This document shows positions 17,273 to 26,735 of a stretch of 64,000 nt of DNA, piece after piece (the first letter of the stretch is position 1; each line of letters opens with the position of its first letter). The stretch spans positions 3,650,686 through 3,714,685 of the forward strand of contig NZ_LT732548.1 in the NCBI RefSeq assembly GCF_900155685.1, in the 5' to 3' direction. The DNA is from Paenibacillus bouchesdurhonensis (lineage in GTDB: Bacteria > Bacillota > Bacilli > Paenibacillales > Paenibacillaceae). Both the position numbers and the translations under genes were made by a program. Under the pieces are notes generated by a model. That model was given only the letters and a program-made list of their open reading frames with translations, searched no databases and was not told where the DNA came from.

Positions 17273-18243
17273 TGTGGAATCTCCTCCATCCGCAGACATC
17301 TCACCCTATGGTCAGATTCTTTCAAGCGCAGTTCCGGACGTTCCCTCTTGCAGCGCTCCTCCGCATAAGGACAGCGGGGATGAAACGGGCAGCCTTCCGG
17401 CATGTTCAGCATGTTCGGCACCGTCCCCGGGATCGAGTCCAGCCTGTCGCGCTGCTCGGTCAATCTCGGCAGTGAGCCAAGCAAGCCAAGCGTATATGGA
17501 TGACCTGGCTTTTCAAACAAGTCAAACACACTGGCCTCCTCCACCACTTCGCCCGCATACATCACGGCTACCCGATCGGCCATTTCCGCCACGACGCCCA
17601 AATCATGCGTAATTAGGATAATGCCCGTATTTTCCTGCTCGCTCAGTTCGGCGATCAGCTTCAATATTTGCGCCTGGATCGTTACATCCAACGCCGTCGT
17701 CGGCTCATCGGCAATAAGCAGCTTAGGCCGGCAGGCCAGCGCCATTGCAATCATGACCCGCTGGCGCATTCCTCCCGAGAGCTGGTGAGGGTAGTTGCCC
17801 GCCAACTTGGCTGCATCAGGGATCCCTACCCGCTCCAGCATTTCAATGGCTAGCTTGTGAGCCTCCGCTTTGCTTACCTTCCGGTGCTGCACAATGACTT
17901 CACGTATTTGATTGCCGATCTTGAACACGGGATTAAGCGAGCTCATCGGCTCTTGAAATATCATCGAAATTTCATTGCCGCGAAGCTTGCGCATTGCTTT
18001 CTTGGACAGCTCCAGCAAATTTTGCCCTTCAAATTGGATTTCGCCCTCTACTTTGCCAGGCTCGCGAACCAGCCCCATGATCGAAAGCGATGTAACGCTC
18101 TTGCCCGATCCGGACTCTCCTACAATCGCAAAGGTTTCGCCCCGGTTTACCGTGAAGCTGACCCCGCGTACAGAGGGAATGATCCCCTCTTCTGTTTTAA
18201 AGGAGGTTTTCAGTTGATGAACCTCGAGCAGTTTCGCTGTCAT
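17269..18243 (-). CDS. Oligopeptide/dipeptide ABC importer ATPase (OppD/DppD type)
   Basis: A 324-residue ATPase with Walker A GESGSGKS, Q-loop MIFQEPMSSLNP, signature HQLSGGMRQRVMIAMAL, Walker B LLIADEPTTALDVT and H-loop ITHDLGVVAEMADR. The C-terminal CPFHPRCPYAEERC motif marks the OppD/DppD group. It pairs with the downstream OppF-type ATPase to drive one importer and lies 16 bases after the permease gene. Confidence 0.92.
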   Translation of the reverse strand: MTAKLLEVHQLKTSFKTEEGIIPSVRGVSFTVNRGETFAIVGESGSGKSVTSLSIMGLVREPGKVEGEIQFEGQNLLELSKKAMRKLRGNEISMIFQEPMSSLNPVFKIGNQIREVIVQHRKVSKAEAHKLAIEMLERVGIPDAAKLAGNYPHQLSGGMRQRVMIAMALACRPKLLIADEPTTALDVTIQAQILKLIAELSEQENTGIILITHDLGVVAEMADRVAVMYAGEVVEEASVFDLFEKPGHPYTLGLLGSLPRLTEQRDRLDSIPGTVPNMLNMPEGCPFHPRCPYAEERCKRERPELRLKESDHRVRCLRMEEIPH

Positions 18244-18259
18244 GGATGATCCCCTCCTT

Positions 18260-19195
18260 TTAGCCCTTCATTTTCATGTGCGGATCAAGTACATCGCGAA
18301 GCCAGTCGCCAAGGAAAATAACGCCCAGCACCGTCACCGTAATGGCCAATCCCGGAAACGTAGCTACCCACCAGCTTGTTGCAACATATTGCCTTCCGTC
18401 GCTCAGCATCCCGCCCCAGGATATATCCGGGGGCTTAATGCCCAGCCCCAGAAAACTTAGAGAAGCCTCCATAATTATTGTCGTCGCTACATTCATCCCC
18501 GAAATGACAATGAACGAGGATAGAATATTCGGCAGAATATGCCTCAAGATAATCCGGCCATGGCTAGCTCCTACCGCGCTGGCCGCCTTCACGAAATCCC
18601 GCGCCTTGATGCTCAGCACCTCTCCGCGGACGACCCGGGTATAGGACACCCAATTGGTCACGCCAATGACAAAAATCAGCGTCGTCATCCCGGGGCCCAC
18701 AACGGCGAGCACAACGAGCATGAATAAAATCGTGGGGATGGCCATAAAAGCATCGGCAATGCGCATAATGACAGCATCCACCCATTTACCGTAATAACCC
18801 GAAATAAGGCCAAGAACTGCGCCGATCATCCCCGATACCAACACGGCACCTACCCCGACAAGAAGGGATACTCTCGAACCGTACACGATTCTGCTCCACA
18901 TGTCCCGGCCCAAATTATCCGTACCTAGCCAATGCTCCGACGTTCCTCCTTCCATCCATACCGGCGGCTTGAGCCGGTTAAGCGGGTTCACCGCATTCGG
19001 ATCATGCCCAGCGAGAAGAGGAGCCAGCAGCGCCAGCAAGCATACGATGAGCACCAGCACGGCGCCGAGTGTTCCCGTCTTGCTTCTCAGCAGGCTTTTA
19101 GCCAGCATGCCCACTCCCGCCGATCTTTGTCTTTGATCCTGCGCCTGATCCTGCGGCGCGGGCGTCAAGGACGGCATGTCATTCATCATGGCCAT
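18260..19195 (-). CDS. Peptide ABC importer permease (OppC/DppC type)
   Basis: A 311-residue membrane protein. After a cytoplasmic N-terminus a first membrane segment (LGAVLVLIVCLLALLAPLLAG) is followed by the family NPLNRLKPP...HWLGTDNLGRDMWSRIVYGSRVSLLVG block, then five further spans. The ATPase-contact EAA-like loop is EVLSIKARDFVKAASAVGASHGRIILRHILPN (read as two parts). It forms the translocation channel with the OppB-type subunit. GGGAGG precedes the ATG cluster. Spacing to the preceding gene is short, so they are co-transcribed. Confidence 0.9.
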   Translation of the reverse strand: MAMMNDMPSLTPAPQDQAQDQRQRSAGVGMLAKSLLRSKTGTLGAVLVLIVCLLALLAPLLAGHDPNAVNPLNRLKPPVWMEGGTSEHWLGTDNLGRDMWSRIVYGSRVSLLVGVGAVLVSGMIGAVLGLISGYYGKWVDAVIMRIADAFMAIPTILFMLVVLAVVGPGMTTLIFVIGVTNWVSYTRVVRGEVLSIKARDFVKAASAVGASHGRIILRHILPNILSSFIVISGMNVATTIIMEASLSFLGLGIKPPDISWGGMLSDGRQYVATSWWVATFPGLAITVTVLGVIFLGDWLRDVLDPHMKMKG

Positions 19196-19212
19196 TTCGC
19201 TTCCTCCCTCTC

Positions 19213-20130
19213 CTAGTCGTATTTAATGCGCGGATCCAGCAGACGGTAGGCCACATCCGTTAAAATATTAGTTATGACTACAATAAAGGCAATGACAAAG
19301 ACGGCTGCCTGTACAATGGCCATATCATGCGTATTGACCGCAACGACGAGCAGTTGTCCGAGCCCCGGCCAGGCAAATACCGTCTCCGTAATCAACGTTC
19401 CCCCGATCAGACTTGTGAATTGCAGGCCCATAATAGTTACGACAGGAATCATCCCATTGCGAAAAGCGTGCTTGCCGATCACCCATATCTCTCGGATTCC
19501 TTTACTCCGCGCAGTTCGAATATAATCCTGATTGAGAATATCCAGCATGCTCGAACGGATTAGCCGCGTCATTTGTGCTGCAAGCCCCACCCCCAGTGTA
19601 AACGCCGGCAAAATAAGGTGGGACAAACCGCCTCGCCCAGACACAGGCAGGACGCCCCAAATGACCGAGAATAATAAGATCAGCATAATCCCCATCCAGA
19701 AGTTTGGCATCGCCTTGCCGATGACCGAGATGCCTGATATAACCAGATCGACAAACGTATTTCGCTTAACCGCAGAGGCTACCCCTAGCGGCACGGCCAT
19801 CAATACAGCAAACAGCATGGCTGCGACGGCCAGTTCAAAGCTCGCCGGCAGGCGCTCCAGTACTAGCGGCAGCGCAGATTCGCCATAACGGAACGACTTG
19901 CCGAAATCCCCCTGCAGCGCACTGCCTAGAAACTTTAAATACTGCACATACAGAGGTTGATCCAGCCCCAACGCCTCGGTAAGCACCGCCCGGTCTTCTG
20001 CGGTTGCTGTCTCCGGCAGCATGAGAGCAACCGGATCACCCGTCACTCTGACCAGAATGAAGACGATGATGGAGACAATCAACAGGACAGGAATGACCTG
20101 CAGCAGCGATTTGATGATGTATTTTCCCAT
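19213..20130 (-). CDS. Peptide ABC importer permease (OppB/DppB type)
   Basis: About 305 residues with six predicted membrane spans. The first span (SLLQVIPVLLIVSIIVFILV) and the RVTGDPVALMLPE segment are typical of DppB/OppB, as is the EAA loop around RTARSKGIREIWVIGKHAFRN. ATG 20130 has AAAGGTG nine bases upstream and is preferred over GTG at 20142. About 145 bases separate it from the binding-protein gene, where partial termination could raise the level of binding protein over permease. Confidence 0.9.
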   Translation of the reverse strand: MGKYIIKSLLQVIPVLLIVSIIVFILVRVTGDPVALMLPETATAEDRAVLTEALGLDQPLYVQYLKFLGSALQGDFGKSFRYGESALPLVLERLPASFELAVAAMLFAVLMAVPLGVASAVKRNTFVDLVISGISVIGKAMPNFWMGIMLILLFSVIWGVLPVSGRGGLSHLILPAFTLGVGLAAQMTRLIRSSMLDILNQDYIRTARSKGIREIWVIGKHAFRNGMIPVVTIMGLQFTSLIGGTLITETVFAWPGLGQLLVVAVNTHDMAIVQAAVFVIAFIVVITNILTDVAYRLLDPRIKYD

Positions 20131-20276
20131 AGCAGCATTCACCTTTCGTAGCCATTCTCAAGCCTGCCGCCTCAACTTTCAAGCAGTCCAGCCCGATTTA
20201 ACAAAGCACGGCCGGAACAAGATAATCGTCCCCGCCGTTCTTCGTTATTCATTTAGGTCTTGTTGCAGCAAGCAGT

Positions 20277-21848
20277 TTACTGCACCGCAGGTGTAATCTC
20301 CTCCGCATAGAATAATTCATCGCTGCGCGGCTGGAAGTTCACACGTTGATCTATGCCGAATACCCCTTCCAGTTGGTACAAATACACCGCAGGGCGATCT
20401 TCAGCAAAAATTTGCTGAACCTGTTGATACTCAATCTCTCGGGAAGCCGGATCCATATTGACCAAAGCAGACTGCAGCAACTGTTCAACCTCTGGATTGT
20501 TGTAATCTGTCTCGTCCTTCGCTTCCTCGAATAAATAGCGGTTATAGTTATTTGATGCGTCGAACAACGAGTTGCCAATGCCAATCATGAAAATCTCTTT
20601 AAACGATTTGGAGCTGTATCGCTCACTAAATGCGCTTGGTTCGAGCACGTCCAGATTCACTTTAAACCCAACCTGCTCCAGCATGGCCGCCACGACCTCC
20701 GACTGCTCCTTATACTGGGATGACACGGAAATCGTCAATTCCGGGCCCACGTCGGCGTAACCGGCTTCCTTCAGCAATTCCTTAGCTCTCTCTTGATCGT
20801 ATAGCGATTGCTTATAGAGCGTTGGATCGGCTCCAAAGTTGCCCGGAGTAACTGACGTACGCGTAACAATCCCTGCTCCACCCACAATGCTGTCCACAAT
20901 GCCTTGCTTGTCAATCGCGAGTTCAATCGCTTCTCTCACCTTAGGGTCGGATGTAACAATACCCTCGGTATGACGCAGGATCAATTGCAGCACCCTTTGG
21001 GTCGGGGCTTTCACAATTTGCTTGTTGTCTGCGTTTTGAATGCGATCAATATCCGTGGACGGAATACCGGATGCGACATCAATGCCGCCGGCCAGCAGCT
21101 CCGATACGCGGGTCGATGCTTCCGGAATTACCCGGAATACGACCTGATCCCATTTCGGCTGGCCTTCATAATAATTCTCGTTCTTCACCAGTTCTACGCG
21201 ATCATCCTTGATCCATTTGCTGAATTTATAAGGGCCTGTACCCACCGGATCTTTCAAAAAGGCTTCGATCCCATTGTCTTGAATATATTTGGACGGCAAA
21301 ATTCCTGCTCCCATTTTAGACAAGCGATTTAACAGCAGCGGATCCGGTTCGCTCGTCACGATATCTACGGTGTGCTCGTCCACAATGTTCACTTCAACGA
21401 TATTTTTAAAATAAGAGTTCTGCTTCAGCGCTCCATCCTTAGCTACCCGCTCAATCGTAAACTTCACATCTTCCGCAGTAAAAGGGTCGCCGTTATGAAA
21501 AGCAACGCCTTCCCGCAGCTTGAATTGCCATGTCGTTTCATTTACCTGCTCCCAGGAAGTCGCCAAGCCAGGAACCTTGTTCTGTTCGCTGTCATTTTTC
21601 AACAAATAATCGAACACGTTCACGATAACCGCTTCACTGGCCGTATTGTTATTGTTATGAGGATCAAAACTCTCAATATCCGTTCCCACGCCAAATGTCA
21701 GTGTTTGACTCTTCGGCGCTGCCGAATTTGCGTTCTGATCTGCGGATGCATTAGTACCAGCACCGGTATTCCCGCCTCCGCACGCGGTAACTAGAACCAC
21801 CGCTGCCAGTAATGTCACCAATATACCTATCCATTTCTTTCTTTGCAT
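20277..21848 (-). CDS. Peptide-binding lipoprotein (SBP family 5)
   Basis: A 523-residue extracytoplasmic solute-binding protein. The leader ends in a lipobox (LVTAC), so it is anchored to the outer membrane face. The mature protein shows SBP_bac_5 features: DIESFDPHNN, the WQFKLREGVAFHNGDPFTAEDV block, GTGPYKFSKW and the C-terminal NYNRYLFEEAKDE region. It captures peptides (or related ligands) for the importer encoded downstream. The ATG at 21848 follows GAGGAG by eight bases. It is flanked by the amidohydrolase gene 20 bases upstream. Confidence 0.92.
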   Translation of the reverse strand: MQRKKWIGILVTLLAAVVLVTACGGGNTGAGTNASADQNANSAAPKSQTLTFGVGTDIESFDPHNNNNTASEAVIVNVFDYLLKNDSEQNKVPGLATSWEQVNETTWQFKLREGVAFHNGDPFTAEDVKFTIERVAKDGALKQNSYFKNIVEVNIVDEHTVDIVTSEPDPLLLNRLSKMGAGILPSKYIQDNGIEAFLKDPVGTGPYKFSKWIKDDRVELVKNENYYEGQPKWDQVVFRVIPEASTRVSELLAGGIDVASGIPSTDIDRIQNADNKQIVKAPTQRVLQLILRHTEGIVTSDPKVREAIELAIDKQGIVDSIVGGAGIVTRTSVTPGNFGADPTLYKQSLYDQERAKELLKEAGYADVGPELTISVSSQYKEQSEVVAAMLEQVGFKVNLDVLEPSAFSERYSSKSFKEIFMIGIGNSLFDASNNYNRYLFEEAKDETDYNNPEVEQLLQSALVNMDPASREIEYQQVQQIFAEDRPAVYLYQLEGVFGIDQRVNFQPRSDELFYAEEITPAVQ

Positions 21849-21868
21849 CTCTTCCACTCCTCTAATGA

Positions 21869-23053
21869 TTAGTTTCTGTTCAAAAATTGAATGGCAGTAG
21901 CTGATAGCATGCTTACACCGTAAGGCATCGCTGCTTCATCCAGATCGAACATGGGATGGTGCAGTGGATACTGCGTCCGCTCCTCGCCGCAATCTGAACC
22001 AAGCCGGAAAAACACGCCGGGAACGCGTTCGGAATAGAACGCGAAATCCTCTCCTCCCGTGGAGGGCTTCAAATAACGCCATGACTTAGAGCCGTAAACT
22101 TGCTCGCTAACCTCTGTCATAAAATCGACCATCGCCGAATCGTTGATAACGAGAGGATACCCTTCCCCATGCTCGATTTCATACCCTGCCCCGAAGGAGC
22201 TGCAAATCCCGCTGACCACTCGCTCAATCAGCCCAGGCAGCTGCTTCCTCACCTCTGGAGATAAGGTGCGGACGGTTCCCGTCATCTCTACCTCGGGCGC
22301 CAGCGCCGTTCCCATATAACCGCCAGAAATTTTGCCGATCGTAATGACGGCTGGTTCAAGCGGGTCAACCATACGGCTCGTTATATTCTGCAGTGCAGTA
22401 ATAATTTGTGCGGATACCGCAATGGCGTCGATCCCTTCGTGAGGTCGCGCGGCATGTCCGCCTCTGCCGAGTACCCTGATCTTAAGGGCATCAGCCGAAG
22501 CAAAAGCCGCACCCTTGGTTACGCCAAGCTCCCCCGTGTTCAACCCGGGATAAATGTGCAGGCCTGCCATCGCATCGACCGCCGGATTTTCCAGGACACC
22601 GTCCTCGATCATCGCCCGCGCGCCTGCCAAGCCTTCTTCCGCCGGCTGAAATATGAATTTGATGTTACCTGCTTTAGGCCGTCCAAGGCTTGTCAGCAAT
22701 TGAGCTGCCCCCATCAAGATAGCTGTATGGGCATCATGACCGCATAAATGAGCTTTACCTGGAATTTGCGAGCAATAGTCCGATGTCTTCTGATCTTGGA
22801 TCGGCAGTGCATCCATGTCCGCTCGTAAACCAATCGTTGATCCCGGCATATGGCCTCTAAGCAGCCCTACCACTCCGGTACGTCCAACATTCCTTGTCAC
22901 TTCCAACCCCAGACTCTCTAAATGCTTGGCTACGATTTCTGACGTGCGGAATTCTTCATACCCCGTTTCAGGGTGACGGTGAAAGTCTCTACGCCATTCG
23001 GTGAGCTGTTGCTGAAGCGGCTTAGCCAAATCTAAAATCTCTTTGATATCCAT
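21869..23053 (-). CDS. M20 family amidohydrolase (N-acyl-amino acid hydrolase type)
   Basis: A 394-residue cytoplasmic metal hydrolase of the M20D group. Visible signatures: WRRDFHRHPETGYEE, RADMDALPI, the metal-binding LCGHDAHTA, FIFQPAEEG, and the C-terminal GGEDFAFYSERVPG with metal His HHPMFDLDE. Members release amino acids from N-acyl, hippurate-like or dipeptide substrates. The first gene after the GntR regulator, it opens the structural part of the operon and suggests the imported compounds are acylated or small peptides. Confidence 0.88.
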   Translation of the reverse strand: MDIKEILDLAKPLQQQLTEWRRDFHRHPETGYEEFRTSEIVAKHLESLGLEVTRNVGRTGVVGLLRGHMPGSTIGLRADMDALPIQDQKTSDYCSQIPGKAHLCGHDAHTAILMGAAQLLTSLGRPKAGNIKFIFQPAEEGLAGARAMIEDGVLENPAVDAMAGLHIYPGLNTGELGVTKGAAFASADALKIRVLGRGGHAARPHEGIDAIAVSAQIITALQNITSRMVDPLEPAVITIGKISGGYMGTALAPEVEMTGTVRTLSPEVRKQLPGLIERVVSGICSSFGAGYEIEHGEGYPLVINDSAMVDFMTEVSEQVYGSKSWRYLKPSTGGEDFAFYSERVPGVFFRLGSDCGEERTQYPLHHPMFDLDEAAMPYGVSMLSATAIQFLNRN

Positions 23054-23073
23054 GAATCCTCACATTCTCCTTC

Positions 23074-23799
23074 CTAATCCGCCGCAACCACTCTTTCATA
23101 AATAGCCTCTGCGGAGAACCCGGTATGACGTCTCATCACTTCACGCGACCTGATGCTGTCATGGGCCTTCAGCGCCGTCAGAATTTCTGTATGTACTTCG
23201 TAGTTCACCCTCCGAACCTCTTCGTTATAAGGCATCAAATCGAGAGCCGGGTTAATCTTCGTCCGAATATGCCGCACAGCGGATTCCAAGTAGGGATTTC
23301 CCGAAGCCTTGGCAATCGCAAGATGGAATTTGACATCCAGCGCCCGGAACCATTCGCGCGTACATTCCGGTTCCAGACTCTGATCCAGATAGCTTTGGAG
23401 CAGCTCAAGCTCGCCTGCGGTGATCCGCTCAGCGGCTAGAAAAGCCCCCTCCGGTTCAATAATCTTCCGGTATTCAAACACCTGCAGCATCTGTTCCCAA
23501 TCCCGTTTGATCTCCTCCGCCGTCCGCTTATGGGAATTAGCCGTCACCGGTTGAATGAATGTTCCTCCCTTTGCTCCAACCCGCTTCTGAATCAGCCCCT
23601 TACTCTCTAACCCCGCAAGCGCCTCGCGCACCGTAATTCGACTGGCATTGAAAATTTCCGCCAGTTCTCGCTCAGATGGGAGCTGTTCCCCGCTCATGAG
23701 CTCCTTGAGAATAATCGCTTCCTCCAACTGTTCTCTAATAAATTCACTGACCTTTTTGGTTGATACCTTTTCAAAATGGAGAGGAAATTGAGTAGACAT
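23074..23799 (-). CDS. GntR/FadR-type transcriptional regulator with FCD domain
   Basis: A 241-residue regulator. An N-terminal winged helix (EQLEEAIILKELMSGEQLPS and RELAEIFNASRITVREALAGLESKGLI, in two adjacent blocks, residues ~20-75) is followed by an all-helical FCD ligand domain with metal-binding histidines (KFHLAIAKASGNPYLES, HTEILTALKAHD, MRRHTGFS). It heads the peptide operon, 20 bases from the amidohydrolase gene, and is likely its ligand-responsive repressor. A GGTCTAGACC palindrome lies 27 bases upstream of its start and may be its operator. Confidence 0.88.
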   Translation of the reverse strand: MSTQFPLHFEKVSTKKVSEFIREQLEEAIILKELMSGEQLPSERELAEIFNASRITVREALAGLESKGLIQKRVGAKGGTFIQPVTANSHKRTAEEIKRDWEQMLQVFEYRKIIEPEGAFLAAERITAGELELLQSYLDQSLEPECTREWFRALDVKFHLAIAKASGNPYLESAVRHIRTKINPALDLMPYNEEVRRVNYEVHTEILTALKAHDSIRSREVMRRHTGFSAEAIYERVVAAD

Positions 23800-23825
23800 G
23801 ACAATTCATCACTCCGAATATTTAT

Positions 23826-23835
23826 GGTCTAGACC
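23826..23835. promoter_or_regulatory. Palindromic candidate operator of the peptide operon
   Basis: GGTCTAGACC is a perfect palindrome just upstream of the gntR-type gene, followed by a related half-site TATACC. FadR-subfamily operators are short palindromes of this kind (TGGT-N-ACCA-like). Assignment to the adjacent regulator is an inference. Confidence 0.45.
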
Positions 23836-23939
23836 TTATACCATTACTATAATACCAAGTAAACTTATATGCAATATAAATATTAAAAAATTATTGCTGG
23901 AATACCGTAAGTATTCTTAAATTTGCAGGCCTGGAATGC

Positions 23940-23972
23940 AAAAAAAAGCAGGAGCTCTAAGGCCGCCTGCTT
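23940..23972 (-). terminator. sstT terminator
   Basis: On the minus strand AAGCAGG and CCTGCTT form a stem with partly paired loop, followed by eight T. It lies directly after the sstT stop. Confidence 0.75.
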
Positions 23973-23978
23973 CCGAAT

Positions 23979-25208
23979 TTAAGCATTCACGATCGTTTTC
24001 TTGTCTTGTTTGCGTTTTTTAGCGTATTCGGCCGTTGCCGTAAATAATACGTCGGAGGATGAATTCAGCGCCGTCTCAAAGGAGTCCTGCAGGACGCCGA
24101 TGATGAAGCCCACACCAACGACCTGCATGGCGATATCATTCGATATGCCGAACAAGCTGCACGCCAGTGGAATAAGCAGCAGCGAGCCGCCGGCAACACC
24201 CGAAGCGCCCGCAGCGGATATGGCGGACAGGACGCTTAGAATCAACGCTGTGCCAAAGTCCACTTGAATGCCGAGCGTATGAACCGCCGCAAGTGTTAAG
24301 ACAGAAATGGTTACCGCTGCACCTGCCATATTGATCGTAGCACCTAATGGTATGGACACCGAATAGGTGTCTGGATTCAGCTTTAATTTTTCGCATAATC
24401 TCATATTTATCGGAATGTTGGCTGCTGAACTCCGGGTGAAAAATGCGGTAATCCCGCTTTCCTTCAAGCAACTGAATACAAGGGGGTAAGGATTCTCCCG
24501 AGTGTTCAGATACACGATCAATGGATTAACAACAAGCGCTATAAATAGCATACATCCGACAAGAACGAGAAGTAATTTCCCGTAGTCGAGCAAGGATGCA
24601 AGCCCGTTGGTTGTAATCGATTCAAACACGAGCCCCATAATCCCGAACGGTGCAAATTGAATGACCCAAGTGACGATTTTGGATACGGCATCTGAGAAAT
24701 TGGTAAGCAAATTTTTCGTCGTATCATTGGCTCCTTTTAAAGCGACCCCAAGCAGGAGCGCCCAGGCCAGGATTCCGATATAATTAGCGCTTAACAAGGC
24801 GTTGACCGGGTTGTCAACAACCTTAAACAACAAGTTCTTCAACACTTCAATAATGCCTCCGGGTGGAGTCAATTCTGCGGTATCCGTCACTAGTGATAGC
24901 TTGACCGGGAAAATAAAGCTTGCCCCAACAGCTACAAGCCCGGCCAAAAACGTGCTTACACCATAAAGAGCGATAATTTTTTTCATATTCGTCTGGCGCC
25001 CTTTTTTATGATTGGATATGGCGGACATGACGAGGAGCAAAACTAATATAGGGGCAACCGCCTTTAGCGCGGATACAAACAATGATCCGAAAATAGCGAT
25101 TCCTGACGCCTTAGGGATGGATAAGGCTAAAATAACCCCAAGGATAATTCCCGCAAAAATTCGTTTTACGAGACTTATCTTATTCCACCTGAGTATGATT
25201 GTTTTCAT
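23979..25208 (-). CDS. sstT: Serine/threonine:sodium symporter SstT
   Basis: About 409 residues, a DAACS-family (dicarboxylate/amino acid:cation) transporter of the SstT type. Recognisable parts are RIFAGIILGVILAL, VSALKAVAPILVLLLVMSAI, the re-entrant hairpin serine-rich loop AFFTRSSAANIPI, and NMAGAAVTISVLTLAA in the substrate and sodium site. It takes up serine and threonine with sodium. The ATG at 25208 has GGAGGA eight bases ahead and removes an unlikely 18-residue extension. It is monocistronic with its own terminator. Confidence 0.9.
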   Translation of the reverse strand: MKTIILRWNKISLVKRIFAGIILGVILALSIPKASGIAIFGSLFVSALKAVAPILVLLLVMSAISNHKKGRQTNMKKIIALYGVSTFLAGLVAVGASFIFPVKLSLVTDTAELTPPGGIIEVLKNLLFKVVDNPVNALLSANYIGILAWALLLGVALKGANDTTKNLLTNFSDAVSKIVTWVIQFAPFGIMGLVFESITTNGLASLLDYGKLLLVLVGCMLFIALVVNPLIVYLNTRENPYPLVFSCLKESGITAFFTRSSAANIPINMRLCEKLKLNPDTYSVSIPLGATINMAGAAVTISVLTLAAVHTLGIQVDFGTALILSVLSAISAAGASGVAGGSLLLIPLACSLFGISNDIAMQVVGVGFIIGVLQDSFETALNSSSDVLFTATAEYAKKRKQDKKTIVNA

Positions 25209-25360
25209 GGTTATTCCTCCGGATACGCATGATGAGAATCGATTATAATTATGCAACGCCATGACGCTTTAACGAGGCATAGCGCTAGTTTATCATGCAT
25301 GTGGTCATTTGTGTACCTATGGAAATATCTGTGCGGTAATCTTCACAACTCCCCTACAGA

Positions 25361-26482
25361 TTATTGCTCAATTGCTCCCTCCACCTTGTAGTCTTCCAAG
25401 GCAATATCAATTTCCAGCCCAAGAGCCAGCTTCGCCAGTTGGCATCCAATATAAGGCCCCATCGTCAGTCCCGATGCTCCTAAACCATTGCCAACGAAGA
25501 TTCCTTTCCAGCCTGGCAAAGCGCCGATCACCGGAAGGAATTCCGGAGTAAACGGGCGGAAACCGACTCTTGCCTCCAAAAAGCTGCTTTCGGCTAGCTC
25601 CGGGGCATACATCAACGCCTTATTGAAAACCTCATGCAAGCCGCCCGCCGTTACTCGGGTATCGTAGCCTTGCGGATCGTTTTCATGGGTTGCGCCGATT
25701 ACAATCCGGTTATCATCAAATGCCAGAATATACTGATCCCCCGGCGGCATAATGACGGGCCAACTGCCCGTATCCATACCCGGCAAGGCCAAGTGAACGA
25801 TCTGCGCTTTTTGGAACGTTGCTTTGAAATCGACGCCTAACGGCGCAAGCAGCGGATTGACCCACGCGCCGGCGCAAACGATGACGGCATCGGCAACGAT
25901 CTTCTCATCCCGCACTCTTGCCCCTGTAATCTTATTGCCGTCAAGGCAGAGCTCTGCTTCCCCATCCAGAACTACTGCGCCTTTTCGGATCGCTGCACGG
26001 AGCAGCGCCTCCCGAAGCGCTCGTCCATCGACGCGGGCTGCCCCGGTAATATGCAGCGCGGCGTAGTCGTCGGCGAGCGGAGGAAATAAACGCTTCACCT
26101 CGCTTGGAGTGAGCAGCGTAATCTCCCCCATCTCCGGGGCATCCTGCTTGCGCTGCTTGGCACGCTTTTCCAGCTCAATGAGCTTGTCCTTCTCCCTGTG
26201 GATACGAAGTGCGCCAACTCGCGCATATCCGGTTTCGGTCTCTCCTTCTCTTTCCAGTTCCTCGATCAATGCGGGATAATAGCGCGCCCCTTCCCTAGCC
26301 AGCCTATACCAGGCTTGATTGCGTCTCTGTGAAAGCCAAGGACAAATGATCCCGGCAGCGGCGTCCGTTGCTTGTCCTTTGTGCTTCCCGTCGATAATAA
26401 CCACATCTGCCCCGCTTCTGGCCAATTGATATGCCGTAGAAGCGCCCAAGATCCCCCCGCCGATTACGATAAATTTCTGCAT
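25361..26482 (-). CDS. FAD-dependent amine/amino-acid oxidase (glycine oxidase or DadA-like)
   Basis: A 373-residue flavoprotein of the DAO family. The N-terminal dinucleotide fold is IGGGILGASTAYQLARSGADVVIID; AGIICPWLSQRR follows, and the C-terminal FAD contact is GWKGIFVGNGLGASGLTMGP. Such enzymes oxidise D-amino acids, glycine or sarcosine to keto acids, ammonia and peroxide. The exact substrate cannot be read from sequence. Its neighbours, an amino-acid symporter and asd, are compatible with amino-acid catabolism but it is transcribed alone. Confidence 0.85.
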   Translation of the reverse strand: MQKFIVIGGGILGASTAYQLARSGADVVIIDGKHKGQATDAAAGIICPWLSQRRNQAWYRLAREGARYYPALIEELEREGETETGYARVGALRIHREKDKLIELEKRAKQRKQDAPEMGEITLLTPSEVKRLFPPLADDYAALHITGAARVDGRALREALLRAAIRKGAVVLDGEAELCLDGNKITGARVRDEKIVADAVIVCAGAWVNPLLAPLGVDFKATFQKAQIVHLALPGMDTGSWPVIMPPGDQYILAFDDNRIVIGATHENDPQGYDTRVTAGGLHEVFNKALMYAPELAESSFLEARVGFRPFTPEFLPVIGALPGWKGIFVGNGLGASGLTMGPYIGCQLAKLALGLEIDIALEDYKVEGAIEQ

Positions 26483-26570
26483 GCCACAACTTCCTTTTGT
26501 TTTATGTCAATGTGTAATTTAAATGTATTTCCGGTACCTATACTAGCTCAAAGATAATAATCACGAAAAA

Positions 26571-26650
26571 AGCTGGATTTCATGTATCTAAAACTTGGTT
26601 TTCAGCTTTGTAAGCCTAGAAGCCTCAGTTTAATGACACGAAATCCAGCT
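26571..26650. repeat. Long imperfect inverted repeat
   Basis: Arms AGCTGGATTTC (26571-26581) and GAAATCCAGCT (26640-26650) are perfect, and pairing continues inward imperfectly (TGTATCTAAAAC against GTTTAATGACAC), giving a hairpin of about 80 nt. It is non-coding and lies upstream of the oxidase gene on its far side. It may be a terminator-like or mobile small repeat. Confidence 0.5.
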
Positions 26651-26710
26651 ATTTGTACATTCAGCAGTCGAACATGGATATTAATTACAACCAATCCATT
26701 TATCAGGTAA

Positions 26711-26729
26711 CCCAAATGCTCCGTTTGGG
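26711..26729. repeat. Short perfect hairpin CCCAAA/TTTGGG
   Basis: CCCAAA, seven loop bases, TTTGGG, immediately before the degenerate tandem array. No T-run follows, so a terminator role is unlikely. Confidence 0.4.
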
Positions 26730-26735
26730 CCTTAT

